From NCBI GenBank assembly GCA_963799065.1, contig CAWCVJ010000001.1:496001-560000 (forward strand): a stretch of 64,000 bases of DNA, in the 5' to 3' direction. The stretch's first letter is position 1. The number at the start of each line of letters is the position of its first letter. Below are positions 36,750 to 45,226 of the stretch, one piece after another. The DNA comes from JAJPHW01 sp963799065. GTDB lineage: Bacteria > Acidobacteriota > Terriglobia > Terriglobales > Acidobacteriaceae. The notes below the pieces were generated by a model that saw only the letters and a program-made list of their open reading frames with translations, was not told the DNA's origin and made no database searches. The position numbers were made by a program, and so were the translations under genes.

Positions 36750-37037
36750 ATGGATGCGGCACCGATTCCGGTACACAATCCGCAGCAGCATCAGTTTGAG
36801 ATCGAAGCCGACGGACGCGTCGCTGTGCTGGTTTACAAGCTTGGCGAGGGCAAACTTTACCTTCTCCACACCGAAACCCCGCTGGAACTACAAGGCCGAG
36901 GCTTCGGCAGTGAACTCGCCAAGGCGGCGTTGCAGTATGCCCGCGAGAATCGTTTGGGCGTAGTTCCGTGGTGTCCGTTCGTGAAAACCTACATCGATCG
37001 GCATAAGGAATTTAAGTCGCTGGTGGTTGAGGGATAG
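36750..37037 (+). CDS. small GNAT acetyltransferase (Gcn5-related, YidJ-like)
   Basis: A 95-residue one-domain protein of the short GNAT_acetyltr_2 kind (PF14542-type). Motifs: QQHQFEIEADGRVAVLVYKL, LYLLHTETPLELQGRGFGSELAKAAL (acetyl-CoA loop QGRGFGS) and VVPWCPFVKTYIDRHKEF, which contains the conserved cysteine and YIDRH. The ATG with GGAAAG before it is chosen; an ATG 51 bases earlier is in frame but adds an unlike hydrophobic piece. Divergent from the P-loop kinase. Substrate unknown. Confidence 0.88.
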   Translation: MDAAPIPVHNPQQHQFEIEADGRVAVLVYKLGEGKLYLLHTETPLELQGRGFGSELAKAALQYARENRLGVVPWCPFVKTYIDRHKEFKSLVVEG

Positions 37038-37108
37038 AATTTGTCTATCAGTGCGATTATTTCGTTGCGCTTACGTTCGATAGTCGCGGGTGCTAACATC
37101 CTTGCACC

Positions 37109-37858
37109 GTGGCTCGCGTAATCGTCTTATTTTTGCGCCGTTTGTGGTTGCCGGTCGTGTTGCTCATCGGCTTCTGCGTGTTATGTGTGCGCGTGTATGT
37201 GCATTTGGAAGGACTGCGATGGCAGGACGCGCTCTTCTGGATGTTTCATCCTCACGCGATCGATTACGCTAGGGTTCAGGACTCCACTAAGTTTTTCGCC
37301 ATCTTTGTATTCTTCGCGATTTTTGCGTTTCAGGTTTGGGTGGCCGAGCGAGTTTTGGTCACTATTTTCAGCCGTCACGGCATGGAGGCATGGAGGGCGA
37401 TGGTCACAAACGTTGGTATCGAAGCGGCTCGCGATCATTTTATTATCTGCGGCTACGGACAAGTGGGGCGCACAGTCGTCGATCAACTGCAGCGGCTTGA
37501 AATTCCGTTCGTGCTCATCGAAATCAACGACGGACTCTATCGCGAGCTGATCAAAGAAGGCTATTTGGTGATTCAAGGCGATGCCAAGCGGCACGACATT
37601 CTGGAGATGGCCGGCATACGGAGAGCCAAAGGCGTCTGCGTGGTGATCGACAACGACGCGGACAATTTGTACATCACAGTGACCGCGAAGGCAATGAATC
37701 CTTCGGCTAAAATCATTACTCGTGCCGGACAGCAGCGGTATGCGCAAGCGATGCGAAACTCTGGCGCAGATGAAGTGATTATTCCGGAGTACGAGGGTGG
37801 GCTGATGACAGGGCGGATGATTGAGAAGTATTATCCAGAGATGAAGAAGCTGGTTTGA
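37109..37858 (+). CDS. TrkA-N (RCK) protein with two membrane segments but no K+ filter
   Basis: A 249-residue protein from a GTG. Two hydrophobic segments (about 5-32 and 61-85) look like the two helices of a two-TM potassium channel, but the loop between them (LEGLRWQDALFWMFHPHAID) lacks any TVGYG-type selectivity filter. The C-terminal half is a good RCK/TrkA-N Rossmann domain: IICGYGQVGRTVVDQL (115-130), FVLIEINDGLYRELIKEG, VIQGDAKRHDILEMAGI and IDNDADNLYITVTAKAMNP. It may regulate a partner transporter or have lost channel function. It is not next to a trk or ktr partner gene here. Confidence 0.85.
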   Translation: MARVIVLFLRRLWLPVVLLIGFCVLCVRVYVHLEGLRWQDALFWMFHPHAIDYARVQDSTKFFAIFVFFAIFAFQVWVAERVLVTIFSRHGMEAWRAMVTNVGIEAARDHFIICGYGQVGRTVVDQLQRLEIPFVLIEINDGLYRELIKEGYLVIQGDAKRHDILEMAGIRRAKGVCVVIDNDADNLYITVTAKAMNPSAKIITRAGQQRYAQAMRNSGADEVIIPEYEGGLMTGRMIEKYYPEMKKLV

Positions 37859-37901
37859 GCGCGGGCAGGAAGGCGCGACCCGGTCGGGATGCAGGGATTT
37901 G

Positions 37902-38090
37902 CTAATGCGCCATACTTCCAGCCGGCCCCGGACCCATGCCGGTCACGGGTGGCGTGGCCGCCGGATATTCCGGCTCTTCTTGCTCCTGTGAGTCGCGGGT
38001 GGACGCCATTAAGTGAAACCAGCGCAGAATCACCAGCATAATCAAGCTCCACCAGACGATCCAGGTGTTGTCGGCGAGGAAGGCTTTCAT
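37902..38090 (-). CDS. small single-pass membrane protein
   Basis: A 62-residue protein with one membrane helix (TWIVWWSLIMLVILRWFHLM) and a cytoplasmic or periplasmic Pro/Gly/Glu-rich tail (QEQEEPEYPAATPPVTGMG). A very good SD (AAGGAG) precedes it. Its ATG overlaps the stop of the preceding zinc-finger-like gene as ATGA, so the two are translated together. Confidence 0.75.
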   Translation of the reverse strand: MKAFLADNTWIVWWSLIMLVILRWFHLMASTRDSQEQEEPEYPAATPPVTGMGPGPAGSMAH

Positions 38091-38353
38091 AGATGTCTCC
38101 TTGGTGCGATTTCTATGGTGTGAGTGCTACCGTCGATTCTGTTACGAAGTCCGGGAATTGGAGATTGGGATGATGTGGCACGAGGAAAGTCGCTGCAACG
38201 GTGTTGTGCAAACCAGCGTACCGCGTAGCTTTGCTGCACTGCGAAAGTGCAATCGGAAGCGAACGGACGCTGGAGGAAGAACGTCCATTCGCATCCGTCG
38301 CAGTGAAAGCGGCCGCTCTCGCCGCCCTCCGGTCTTTGCAACATTCTTCGCAT
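38087..38353 (-). CDS. small zinc-finger-like protein
   Basis: About 88 residues from the ATG at 38353 (an in-frame GTG at 38392 is possible). The core FHCDGCEWTFFLQRP ... WFAQHRCSDFP fits a compact C-x2-C-x-W ... H-x-C-x2-F pattern found in short acidobacterial proteins; C, C, H and C could bind one zinc. It is coupled by ATGA overlap to the tiny membrane protein that follows. A TATATT sequence upstream is a possible -10. Function unknown; the pattern suggests nucleic-acid or protein binding. Confidence 0.65.
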   Translation of the reverse strand: MRRMLQRPEGGESGRFHCDGCEWTFFLQRPFASDCTFAVQQSYAVRWFAQHRCSDFPRATSSQSPIPGLRNRIDGSTHTIEIAPRRHL

Positions 38354-38485
38354 AACTTCAATGCGTTGCCTTTGAACAAAGTCAATATACACTAAAACCC
38401 TATCTACTTACTAGTCTTTAATGGAATTTAATTTGTGGGGCGAGTTTTGGCCCCTGCCGTTGGAGGCTCGCTGTTAGACTGGCGC

Positions 38486-39346
38486 GTGCGCAGGCTCATC
38501 ATCAATGCGGACGATTTCGGGCTTACGTCGGGAGTCAATCGGGCTATTGCAGAGGGGCATCGCGATGGGGCGCTGACATCCGCAACGCTGATGGCGACAG
38601 GCGCAGCGTTTGGCGAAGCAGCAGGCCTGGTCGCCGGACTCTCCGGGATGAGCATCGGATGCCATGTTGTGCTGGTCGACGGAGCGCCGGTCCTATCCGT
38701 CCAGGAAGTTCCAACTCTGATCGAAGTGGAGGGCCGTTTCCCGGCGAAACTGTCGGTCAGCATTCTGCGAGCGCTATTGGGGAGAACGAGTCCCCGCGAG
38801 ATTGAGGCCGAGGCGACTGCGCAGATGAGGAAATTGCAAGCCGCGGGAGTCGAGGTGAGCCATTTCGACACGCACAAGCATACGCACATCTTTCCGCAGA
38901 TCGCCGGCCCACTGCTGCGGGCCGCGCGGGCATGCGGAGTCCGGGCAGTGCGCAATCCTTTTGAAACGCCAAAGCTGTCGCTATCTTCATGGAATCGGCA
39001 ATTCTGGCTTCGGCAGTTGCAGGTTACGGCCTTGAGCCGCTTGGCCGCGGGCTTTCGTCGCAGAGTGGCGGAGATCGGCTTGATGACGACGGAGGGGACG
39101 ATCGGGATTGCGGCCACAGGGTCGATGGAGATGCGATCGCTTGCGCCGCTGATCGAGAATTTGCCCGAGGGGACGTGGGAGTTGGTGTGCCATCCTGGCT
39201 ATAACGATGCGGAGTTGCAGCAGGCAGGTACGCGGCTGCTGGCATCGCGGGAGATTGAACTAGAGATGCTCATTGCCCCTGGGTTGCGCGAGATGATTGA
39301 TCGTGCCGGAATCCAGCTCATCACGTTTCGCGATCTTGCGGCTTAG
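38486..39346 (+). CDS. ChbG/HpnK-family carbohydrate deacetylase
   Basis: About 286 residues from a GTG chosen because the family begins at this first strand (RRLIINADDFGLTSGVNRAI); an earlier GTG is possible. The metal site is visible: the DD of NADDFG, the histidine of GCHVVLVDGAPV, and H...H in SHFDTHKHTHIFP. The family removes acetyl groups from chitooligosaccharides (ChbG) or hopanoid/glycolipid intermediates (HpnK). No squalene-hopene or chitin genes are near, so the substrate is open. The C-terminal CHPGYND motif is typical. It ends in a four-base overlap with the convergent gene. Confidence 0.88.
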   Translation: MRRLIINADDFGLTSGVNRAIAEGHRDGALTSATLMATGAAFGEAAGLVAGLSGMSIGCHVVLVDGAPVLSVQEVPTLIEVEGRFPAKLSVSILRALLGRTSPREIEAEATAQMRKLQAAGVEVSHFDTHKHTHIFPQIAGPLLRAARACGVRAVRNPFETPKLSLSSWNRQFWLRQLQVTALSRLAAGFRRRVAEIGLMTTEGTIGIAATGSMEMRSLAPLIENLPEGTWELVCHPGYNDAELQQAGTRLLASREIELEMLIAPGLREMIDRAGIQLITFRDLAA

Positions 39347-40239
39347 GGGGAATTCTGGGCCAAGTCCGATTGCCGCTTTTCGAGCATCTGCAAGCCTTCG
39401 GCGAAAGTGAGATTACCTGGAACCGTGCGGAAGTCGCTGAACACATCCTTCGACTGAACATTGAGGGATTTCAGCAGGAGGATCTTGCCGGAGAACGCCA
39501 GGTCCATGGTGGTGACCGCCCATTGGCGGGGGGCGACTTCGGCCTGCCTGACGATGAAGTGGCCGCCCTTGTTCAGTGAGCCTAGGAATCCCCATCCAAA
39601 GTCGACCGAGCGGAAGAGGGTGCCATCAATTTCCGCCAAGCGATATTGTTTTGGGTCAAGGAGCACGAATCCTTTCATTCCGGTCAGAACGCGTTCGACG
39701 CGAGTGGGTGGAGAATAATTAGGATTCGGTTCGAAATTGAAGCGCAATAATTCGACGCCATCCTCGCCCAAATCGGCGTGGCCCATTTCTTTTCCCGCAA
39801 ATGTGTAGATGAAGGCATCCGGCAAAGCGCGCATGATCTCGGCTTCGTGGTCGCTGTCTTCTTTTTCTCTACGCGCCTTCTTCTTGAGTTCTTCGGGGTC
39901 GTTCACAAAGCGCTGGACTCGCGCCATTTCGTTTTCGCGCTCTTGTGCGGTTAGGGGACGGCCATCGCGTTCGACGATCAAGCCGACCATGGTTCGCCTG
40001 GTTTCGACCAGGAGTTCGGTTTGGGAACCACGAGAATTTTGTTTGTGGTCGCGGTAGGCAAGCCTTGGGGCGTCGGGTGGATCGGGTTTGAGTTCGTTGG
40101 CGACGACGGCGCGAACCAGCTCTTGAGGGGGGAGCGATGAGGGAAAGTTCTCGGCGGCGGCGGAGAGTACCAGCAAGGTGACGCCGCATGCGAGGATGAT
40201 ATCCGGCCATTGGCGGTTGCAACGCCCTACCCATCTCAT
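39343..40239 (-). CDS. exported protein of unknown function (outer-membrane lipoprotein-sorting-like)
   Basis: A 298-residue protein with a signal peptide (DIILACGVTLLVLSAAAENF). The sequence after it (RLAYRDHKQNSRGSQTELLVETRRTMVGLIVERDGRPLT) and later FEPNPNYSPPTRVERVLTGMKGFVLLDPKQYRLAEIDGTLF reads like a beta-sheet cup as in LolA/LolB-like lipid carriers, which is only a resemblance. A charged helix (about 105-140, ELKKKARREKEDSDHEAEIM) lies between. The ATG at 40239 is chosen because a signal peptide follows directly. Function unknown. Confidence 0.72.
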   Translation of the reverse strand: MRWVGRCNRQWPDIILACGVTLLVLSAAAENFPSSLPPQELVRAVVANELKPDPPDAPRLAYRDHKQNSRGSQTELLVETRRTMVGLIVERDGRPLTAQERENEMARVQRFVNDPEELKKKARREKEDSDHEAEIMRALPDAFIYTFAGKEMGHADLGEDGVELLRFNFEPNPNYSPPTRVERVLTGMKGFVLLDPKQYRLAEIDGTLFRSVDFGWGFLGSLNKGGHFIVRQAEVAPRQWAVTTMDLAFSGKILLLKSLNVQSKDVFSDFRTVPGNLTFAEGLQMLEKRQSDLAQNSP

Positions 40240-40386
40240 AGCTACGATGTTAGACGACAATTCGGCGCACGTTGTTGTTCGCCGGGATCGTCTTCTCGCC
40301 ACGACCTAACGGTTTCGCCACAAACCGCGATTCGTGAGATGATCGGGAAGTTCGGAGCCTATTTTAGAATGGGCCTGGGAGGGTAA

Positions 40387-40785
40387 ATGGAAACCACAAA
40401 AGCTGTCGAAGCGGCGCACATTGGCAAGTCAGTCATTATCAAAGGCGAGCTCTCGGGCAGCGAGGACCTTTATATCGACGGCCAGGTCGAGGGCAAAATC
40501 AATCTGGACGGCAACAATTTAACGATTGGGCCCCATGGGCAGGTACGGGCCGATGTGACCGCGAAAGGGCTGGTCATTCAGGGCAAGGTCGATGGTAAGC
40601 TGTCGGCCACCGATCGCACGGAGTTGCGGAGTTCCGCAGTGGCTACGGGGGACATTACCACGGCGCGCATATCGATCGAAGAGGGTGCGTTCTTCAAAGG
40701 AAAGTTGGATGTACAGCGGGACGGGGTGCAAGCCGGATCGAAGAATAATGTTTCGCTGGCTGCGGTGGGCGGAGAGAAGAAGTAG
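40387..40785 (+). CDS. bactofilin (polymer-forming cytoskeletal protein)
   Basis: A 132-residue bactofilin. These proteins self-assemble without nucleotides into filaments that help set cell shape or localise envelope enzymes. The DUF583 beta-helix has the typical turns: SVIIKGELSGSEDLYIDGQVEGKI, LTIGPHGQVRADVTAKGLVIQGKVDGKL, LRSSAVATGDITTARISIEEGAFFKGKL. SD GGGAGGG. A short lead and tail (about 10 and 20 residues) flank the helix, as is usual. Confidence 0.95.
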   Translation: METTKAVEAAHIGKSVIIKGELSGSEDLYIDGQVEGKINLDGNNLTIGPHGQVRADVTAKGLVIQGKVDGKLSATDRTELRSSAVATGDITTARISIEEGAFFKGKLDVQRDGVQAGSKNNVSLAAVGGEKK

Positions 40786-40828
40786 CGCATTTACCCTCGC
40801 TTTCGATTTCACTGGAATTATTTCGACG

Positions 40829-40868
40829 GAAGTGGCTTTGATTAGAATGAAGTGGCTTTGATTAGAAT
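40829..40868. repeat. 20-base direct tandem duplication
   Basis: GAAGTGGCTTTGATTAGAAT is present twice in a row with no mismatch. Each copy holds a -10-like TAGAAT and a -35-like TTGATT at unhelpful spacing, so one of them may have been created by the duplication. It lies between the bactofilin and methyltransferase genes. Confidence 0.9.
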
Positions 40869-40898
40869 AACGATAGGCGCGGAAGCAGATTAGAAATC

Positions 40899-41621
40899 AT
40901 GGCATCCGCTTCAAACTCTTTCATGAGATTTTTTCGGGGCTCATCGGCTGAGGCTGCCGCAGACGCCAAGGCGGCGGCATCGAAGCGGCTGACTCGCCGG
41001 TCGAGCGGACTGGTAGAAATCTCGCGCGCGCTGCAGGGTGAAGAAACGCTGTGCGTGCTGGATGTGGGCTACACGTCGGCCAGCAATATTCGCTTTCTCA
41101 CGGAGCACGGCCACAAGGTTTATAGTGAGGACCTGCTGGATGCATCCTCGGATCCCGCGCTGGTGACGAAAGACGAGCAGGGAAAAATAATTCTCGACAG
41201 CAAGCGCTTTCTTAGCGATAACCTGCTTTATCCCGCGTCGCACTTCGACATCATTCTTTGTTGGAATCTTGCCGACTATCTGGATGAGAGCCTGGTCAAA
41301 CCCGTGATGGCGAAGTTTTGGTCGAGTATGAAGCCGGGCGGAATGCTTCTGGCCTTTTTTCATACGCATGAGGCTGGGCCGGACGCCCCCTGCTATCGTT
41401 ATCACATCGGTGTCGAAAACATGCTGGAGATGCAGCCGATTCAGCCGCGCCGCGAAGTTCGTCGCGGACCGACCGGTGCCAAGCACACGGCTGTCACGGG
41501 TGGGTTTCGTTTGCAACGCGTCTTCAACAATCGCCACATCGAAACCCTGTTCCGCGACTTCGCCTCGATCAAGTTCTTTCTCACTCGCGACAATATTCGC
41601 GAAGTCTTAGTGATTCGCTAG
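40899..41621 (+). CDS. class I SAM-dependent methyltransferase-like protein
   Basis: A 240-residue protein. Motif I is VLDVGYTSASNIRFL (degenerate GxGxG), followed by an acidic residue on strand 2 (KVYSEDLLD), and motif IV/V FDIILCWNLADYLDE, then a motif like PGGMLLAFFHTHE. That order fits a Rossmann methyltransferase; the weak glycine loop leaves SAM binding uncertain. Substrate unknown. It ends in a four-base overlap with a convergent FAD oxidoreductase. Confidence 0.72.
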   Translation: MASASNSFMRFFRGSSAEAAADAKAAASKRLTRRSSGLVEISRALQGEETLCVLDVGYTSASNIRFLTEHGHKVYSEDLLDASSDPALVTKDEQGKIILDSKRFLSDNLLYPASHFDIILCWNLADYLDESLVKPVMAKFWSSMKPGGMLLAFFHTHEAGPDAPCYRYHIGVENMLEMQPIQPRREVRRGPTGAKHTAVTGGFRLQRVFNNRHIETLFRDFASIKFFLTRDNIREVLVIR

Positions 41622-42745
41622 CGGGTCGCGCTGACGAAATAATTGGTCAGCGCCGGGGCCTTCTGGAACGCGAAAATCAGTGGTCTTCGAACTGGGCGCG
41701 GCAGTCGCAGCAAGCGGCGAACTTGGGAGGACGACCGAAAGACTGGACTCAGCCAAACCCGATAACTTTCGCGATAATCGGCAGTCGCCTGGCGAAGGGT
41801 CTTCCGACGCGAAAGGAATGGCGAGAGGCAGGCGGCAGCAAGGGCTCCGCTGCGGGTCGCCAGCGAGATTCCATCGCCCACAAAAGGGTCGACAAACGCG
41901 GCCGCGTCGCCCACTCTGAGGACGCCATCCCTTTCTGGCTCCGGCGATCCGAAGATCAACGGGAAGGTTGTAAGCTCCTGGATCAGCGGCTTCCAATTCT
42001 TAGCGCGACGCGCCAAGGCTTCGCTGCGAATAAAAACCTCCTGAAGACTCTTGGCACTCCCGGCTTTCACAACCGCCGAAGCATTCAGCCGTCCGACTTG
42101 CTTTTCTCCTGCCATCTGAACCGGCTGAACGCCGCAATATCCACCGTCGAAGAAATACAGGTCGGTCGACATCTCCGGCGCTTCCTCGGAAAAGTGGGCC
42201 TTGATGCCCATCCACCGCTGTGCGTGGGACGGTCGATCGGGATCGCCTGCAAGAGCCGCAGAACTGAGAGTCGACCATCGCCCCGAAGCATCGATGACCG
42301 ACCGAGAAATTAGTACTTTCTGAGTGGTCTTGGTGTGAAAGATCTCCGGTTCGACGCGGGTGACGGAACGAACGCTGCAGCGCTCGATGGCTTCTACACC
42401 GGATTCGCGAGCTGAGTCCCAAAGGGCGGCATCGAGATCGATGCGTGCGATGCTGGCGCCTGGAGGAGTGACGCTGGTTTCGATGATCTCTCCGTCGAGA
42501 AAGAGCCGGGCGCGATGCAAGCGAAGCGCGTTCCGAATAAGTCCCTGATGTTGCGGAGATAGAGTCTCAGCAAGCAGCTGTAGGGCCTCGGCGGAAACAA
42601 ACTCGCCGCAAACTTTTTGTCGAGGAAACTTTCCACTCTCCAAGAGGAGCACCTTCGCGCCGGAGCGTGCGGCTGAAATCGCGGCGACGCTTCCCGCCGG
42701 TCCCGCACCCACCACCACAAGATCGTAAACGATATTTACTTCCAT
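41618..42745 (-). CDS. FAD-dependent oxidoreductase (geranylgeranyl-reductase-like)
   Basis: A 375-residue flavoprotein. The FAD-binding beta-alpha-beta is YDLVVVGAGPAGSVAAISAARSG, followed by LLLESGKFPRQKVCGEFVS (the P..K.CGE motif of the geranylgeranyl reductase and halogenase-like group), and the second FAD motif VLRVGDAAAFVDPFVGDGI. Such enzymes reduce or hydroxylate lipid or polyketide substrates. It begins ten bases inside the upstream methyltransferase gene. In many bacteria this gene pair stands beside a type III polyketide synthase; none is present here. Confidence 0.85.
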   Translation of the reverse strand: MEVNIVYDLVVVGAGPAGSVAAISAARSGAKVLLLESGKFPRQKVCGEFVSAEALQLLAETLSPQHQGLIRNALRLHRARLFLDGEIIETSVTPPGASIARIDLDAALWDSARESGVEAIERCSVRSVTRVEPEIFHTKTTQKVLISRSVIDASGRWSTLSSAALAGDPDRPSHAQRWMGIKAHFSEEAPEMSTDLYFFDGGYCGVQPVQMAGEKQVGRLNASAVVKAGSAKSLQEVFIRSEALARRAKNWKPLIQELTTFPLIFGSPEPERDGVLRVGDAAAFVDPFVGDGISLATRSGALAAACLSPFLSRRKTLRQATADYRESYRVWLSPVFRSSSQVRRLLRLPRPVRRPLIFAFQKAPALTNYFVSATR

Positions 42746-43413
42746 AGAATTGCGCCCATGCGAAACAAGAAATACGCTCTGATTTCGAAAGCAGAAGCTT
42801 GGACCCGGCCCAGCAACCGTTCCATCTCATCGCGGCGATAGGATTGTCGAACCGACGCCGGAGCGTCATTCCATGTAATGCGGCTACGAAACAACGGCAG
42901 TCCCGCGTGAGCGATGGCGTAGTGGAGCGAATGTCGAACGAGATCATTGATTAGCACCGCCGTGCGGCAGACGCGCAATGCCTCAGCGGCGAACTTAGCC
43001 AGTTGTTCCTCCGACAGATGGTGCGCGAATAGACTGCAACTTACAACATCGAAGCTGGAGTTCGCGAATGGAAGTTCGAGAGCGTCGGCGACAACGACGG
43101 CAAGATTTGCTTTGCCGTTCGATTGATTGATGTGAGAAACGCGGCGGTCCAGCAGCGTGAGGCTGACTTCAATTCCGTCGCGGCTCAGCCGTGATGCGAT
43201 GCGCTGAGCCGACCTCCCCGATCCGGCTGCAGCTTCGAGCAAGGTGAGCCTCTTCTTTGCGCTGCGCTGGGCGACGGTGCGAACCATGGCTGCGGTTACC
43301 CGATCGCCTCCGAACCATATGTTTATGCGATCAAGGTCTTTCAGTGAAGTGGCGATCTCTTGCGGGCTGCCGGCGTCGGAGTCGAGTAATTCAGGGGTTG
43401 CGATTCTCTTCAT
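42736..43413 (-). CDS. class I SAM-dependent methyltransferase
   Basis: A 225-residue methyltransferase with motif I LLEAAAGSGRSAQRIA, acidic end of strand 2 (LTLLDRRVSHI), motif II-like VVVADALELPFANSSFDVV and CSLFAHHL. This is a standard Rossmann methyltransferase of the type linked to polyketide or quinone methylation. It overlaps the following FAD oxidoreductase by ten bases and follows the ABC transporter by 17 bases, all on the minus strand, so the three probably form one operon. Confidence 0.82.
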   Translation of the reverse strand: MKRIATPELLDSDAGSPQEIATSLKDLDRINIWFGGDRVTAAMVRTVAQRSAKKRLTLLEAAAGSGRSAQRIASRLSRDGIEVSLTLLDRRVSHINQSNGKANLAVVVADALELPFANSSFDVVSCSLFAHHLSEEQLAKFAAEALRVCRTAVLINDLVRHSLHYAIAHAGLPLFRSRITWNDAPASVRQSYRRDEMERLLGRVQASAFEIRAYFLFRMGAILWK

Positions 43414-43430
43414 TCGTTCACACTTGGCAA

Positions 43431-45167
43431 CTACACCTCGGCCAATTCTTCTTCGAGCAACTGTTTGTTGTAGAGGTCGGTGTAATAGCCGCCTCGTCCG
43501 AGCAGTTCTTCGTGAGTTCCAAGCTCGACGATTCGTCCGGCGTGTAACACGGCGATGCGATCGGCGTTGCGAACCGTGGACACGCGGTGAGAGATGAAGA
43601 TGGTGGTGCGTCCGCGCATGACCTGACGGAGGTGATTGAGAATCTTGTCTTCGGTGTGGGTGTCAACGCTGGATAGAGCGTCGTCGAGAATGAGGATGCG
43701 CGGATTCCGAATCAGGGCGCGGGCAATCGCAGTGCGTTGTTTCTGGCCGCCGGAAAGCGTAATGCCACGTTCGCCGACCATGGTCTTGTATTGCTCGGGA
43801 AAGCTTTCAATGTCCGCCGCAATATTTGCCGCCGCGGCCGCGTTGCGAACTTCATCATCCGTGGCGCTTTGGCTTCCGAATGCGATGTTTTCACGGATGT
43901 TCTCACTGAACAGAAAAGTCTCCTGGGGCACGAATCCGATGGCGCGACGCAATTTCTCGAGGGGATATTCGCGAATCGGGCGTCCGTCGATGAGAACCGA
44001 ACCGGGTGCTGCGTCGAAGATGCGCGGGATGAGGCTCACCAGCGTGGTCTTTCCAGACCCAGTGGGCCCCACGATCGCGAGGCTTGTTCCGGCGGGCACA
44101 TGCAGGTTGATGTTGTGCAAGACTTCCGCTCCGCCATAACCAAAATTGAGGTTACGGAATTCGATGTCACCAACGATTTCCAGGCGGCTTTCAGCTTCCG
44201 GACCGTCTTTGATCTCAGGTTGCTCGACGAGGATTTCGTTAATGCGAATCATGGACGCGGTCCCACGCTGCCAGAGGTTGATTACCCACCCCAAGGCGAT
44301 GATGGGGAAGGTGAGTTGCACCATATAAGTGTTGAAGGCGACAAATTCGCCGACGGAGATGCGATGGGAAATGACTTCTCGCCCGCCGAGCCAAAGCACG
44401 AGAACGATAGCGAAGCCGAGCATGGTTTCGAGCGTCGGCCACAACATGCCCATCAGGCGTACCAGCTTCAGGCTGCGGGCGATGTATTCGAGATTCGATT
44501 TCTCAAACGCATCGATCTCAGCCTCTTCTTGCACATAGGCGCGAATGACGCGTGCCCCTGAGAAATTTTCCTGAGCGCGCGCCGAGATTTCGGAGAACAT
44601 GGCTTGAATGCGCTCGAAGCGTTCGTGAATTTTCCGCCCAAAATGCTGGATGATTATGCTTACCAGCGGCAGCGGCATAAAAGCATAAAAGGTCAGCTTG
44701 GGGCTGATGGAAAGCATGAAGGCGAGCGCGCCAGCCGTGAATACGATGGTGTTGGCCGAGTACATGTAAGCCGGTCCTAACAGCATGCGAACCGCGTTCA
44801 GATCGTTGGTAGCGCGGGCCATGATGTCGCCGGTGCGGGTGCGCTGGAAGTACGAGTGGGAGAGACTTTCGAGCTTACGGAACAAATCGTTGCGCAAGTC
44901 GAACTCGATCTCGCGCGAGACTCCGATTAAAACCCAGCGCATCAGGAACTGGAAGATGGCTTTGATCGCCGCGATTGCCAGTAGCAGCAGAGCGTAGGTG
45001 AGCAACTTTTGACGGGTGACGCCGGTGTGGAGGTCGTCGACAGCGCGTCGAATCACCTGCGGAAACATGATCCAGACGGCGTTATTTATAAAAAGATAAA
45101 CCGTTCCCCAGATATATCCGGCGCGGTAGCGTTTGAAATAAGGGATCAGTGGCCGGAGAATCCGCAT
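43431..45167 (-). CDS. ABC exporter, fused membrane and ATPase domains (MsbA/BmrA type)
   Basis: A 578-residue half-transporter that works as a homodimer or with a partner. Residues about 15-310 hold six membrane segments of the type I exporter fold. The nucleotide-binding domain shows Walker A GPTGSGKTTL, Q loop VPQETFLFSENIRENI, signature LSGGQ (ITLSGGQKQRTAIARAL), Walker B RILILDDALSSVD and H loop FISHRVSTV. It is the first gene of the putative ABC-methyltransferase-oxidoreductase operon, so its cargo may be a product of those enzymes. Its own leader region is a 420-base gap. Confidence 0.95.
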   Translation of the reverse strand: MRILRPLIPYFKRYRAGYIWGTVYLFINNAVWIMFPQVIRRAVDDLHTGVTRQKLLTYALLLLAIAAIKAIFQFLMRWVLIGVSREIEFDLRNDLFRKLESLSHSYFQRTRTGDIMARATNDLNAVRMLLGPAYMYSANTIVFTAGALAFMLSISPKLTFYAFMPLPLVSIIIQHFGRKIHERFERIQAMFSEISARAQENFSGARVIRAYVQEEAEIDAFEKSNLEYIARSLKLVRLMGMLWPTLETMLGFAIVLVLWLGGREVISHRISVGEFVAFNTYMVQLTFPIIALGWVINLWQRGTASMIRINEILVEQPEIKDGPEAESRLEIVGDIEFRNLNFGYGGAEVLHNINLHVPAGTSLAIVGPTGSGKTTLVSLIPRIFDAAPGSVLIDGRPIREYPLEKLRRAIGFVPQETFLFSENIRENIAFGSQSATDDEVRNAAAAANIAADIESFPEQYKTMVGERGITLSGGQKQRTAIARALIRNPRILILDDALSSVDTHTEDKILNHLRQVMRGRTTIFISHRVSTVRNADRIAVLHAGRIVELGTHEELLGRGGYYTDLYNKQLLEEELAEV

Positions 45168-45226
45168 GAGGTTGATAGATGAGATTCTATCAGCGCTCGA
45201 TGCAGGGAAAGCGGGCCAGGAATCGG

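Noticed and set aside
43737..44561. 274-codon frame opposite the ABC exporter
   Set aside because: Shadow of the exporter; Walker A, signature and Walker B motifs read on the other strand.
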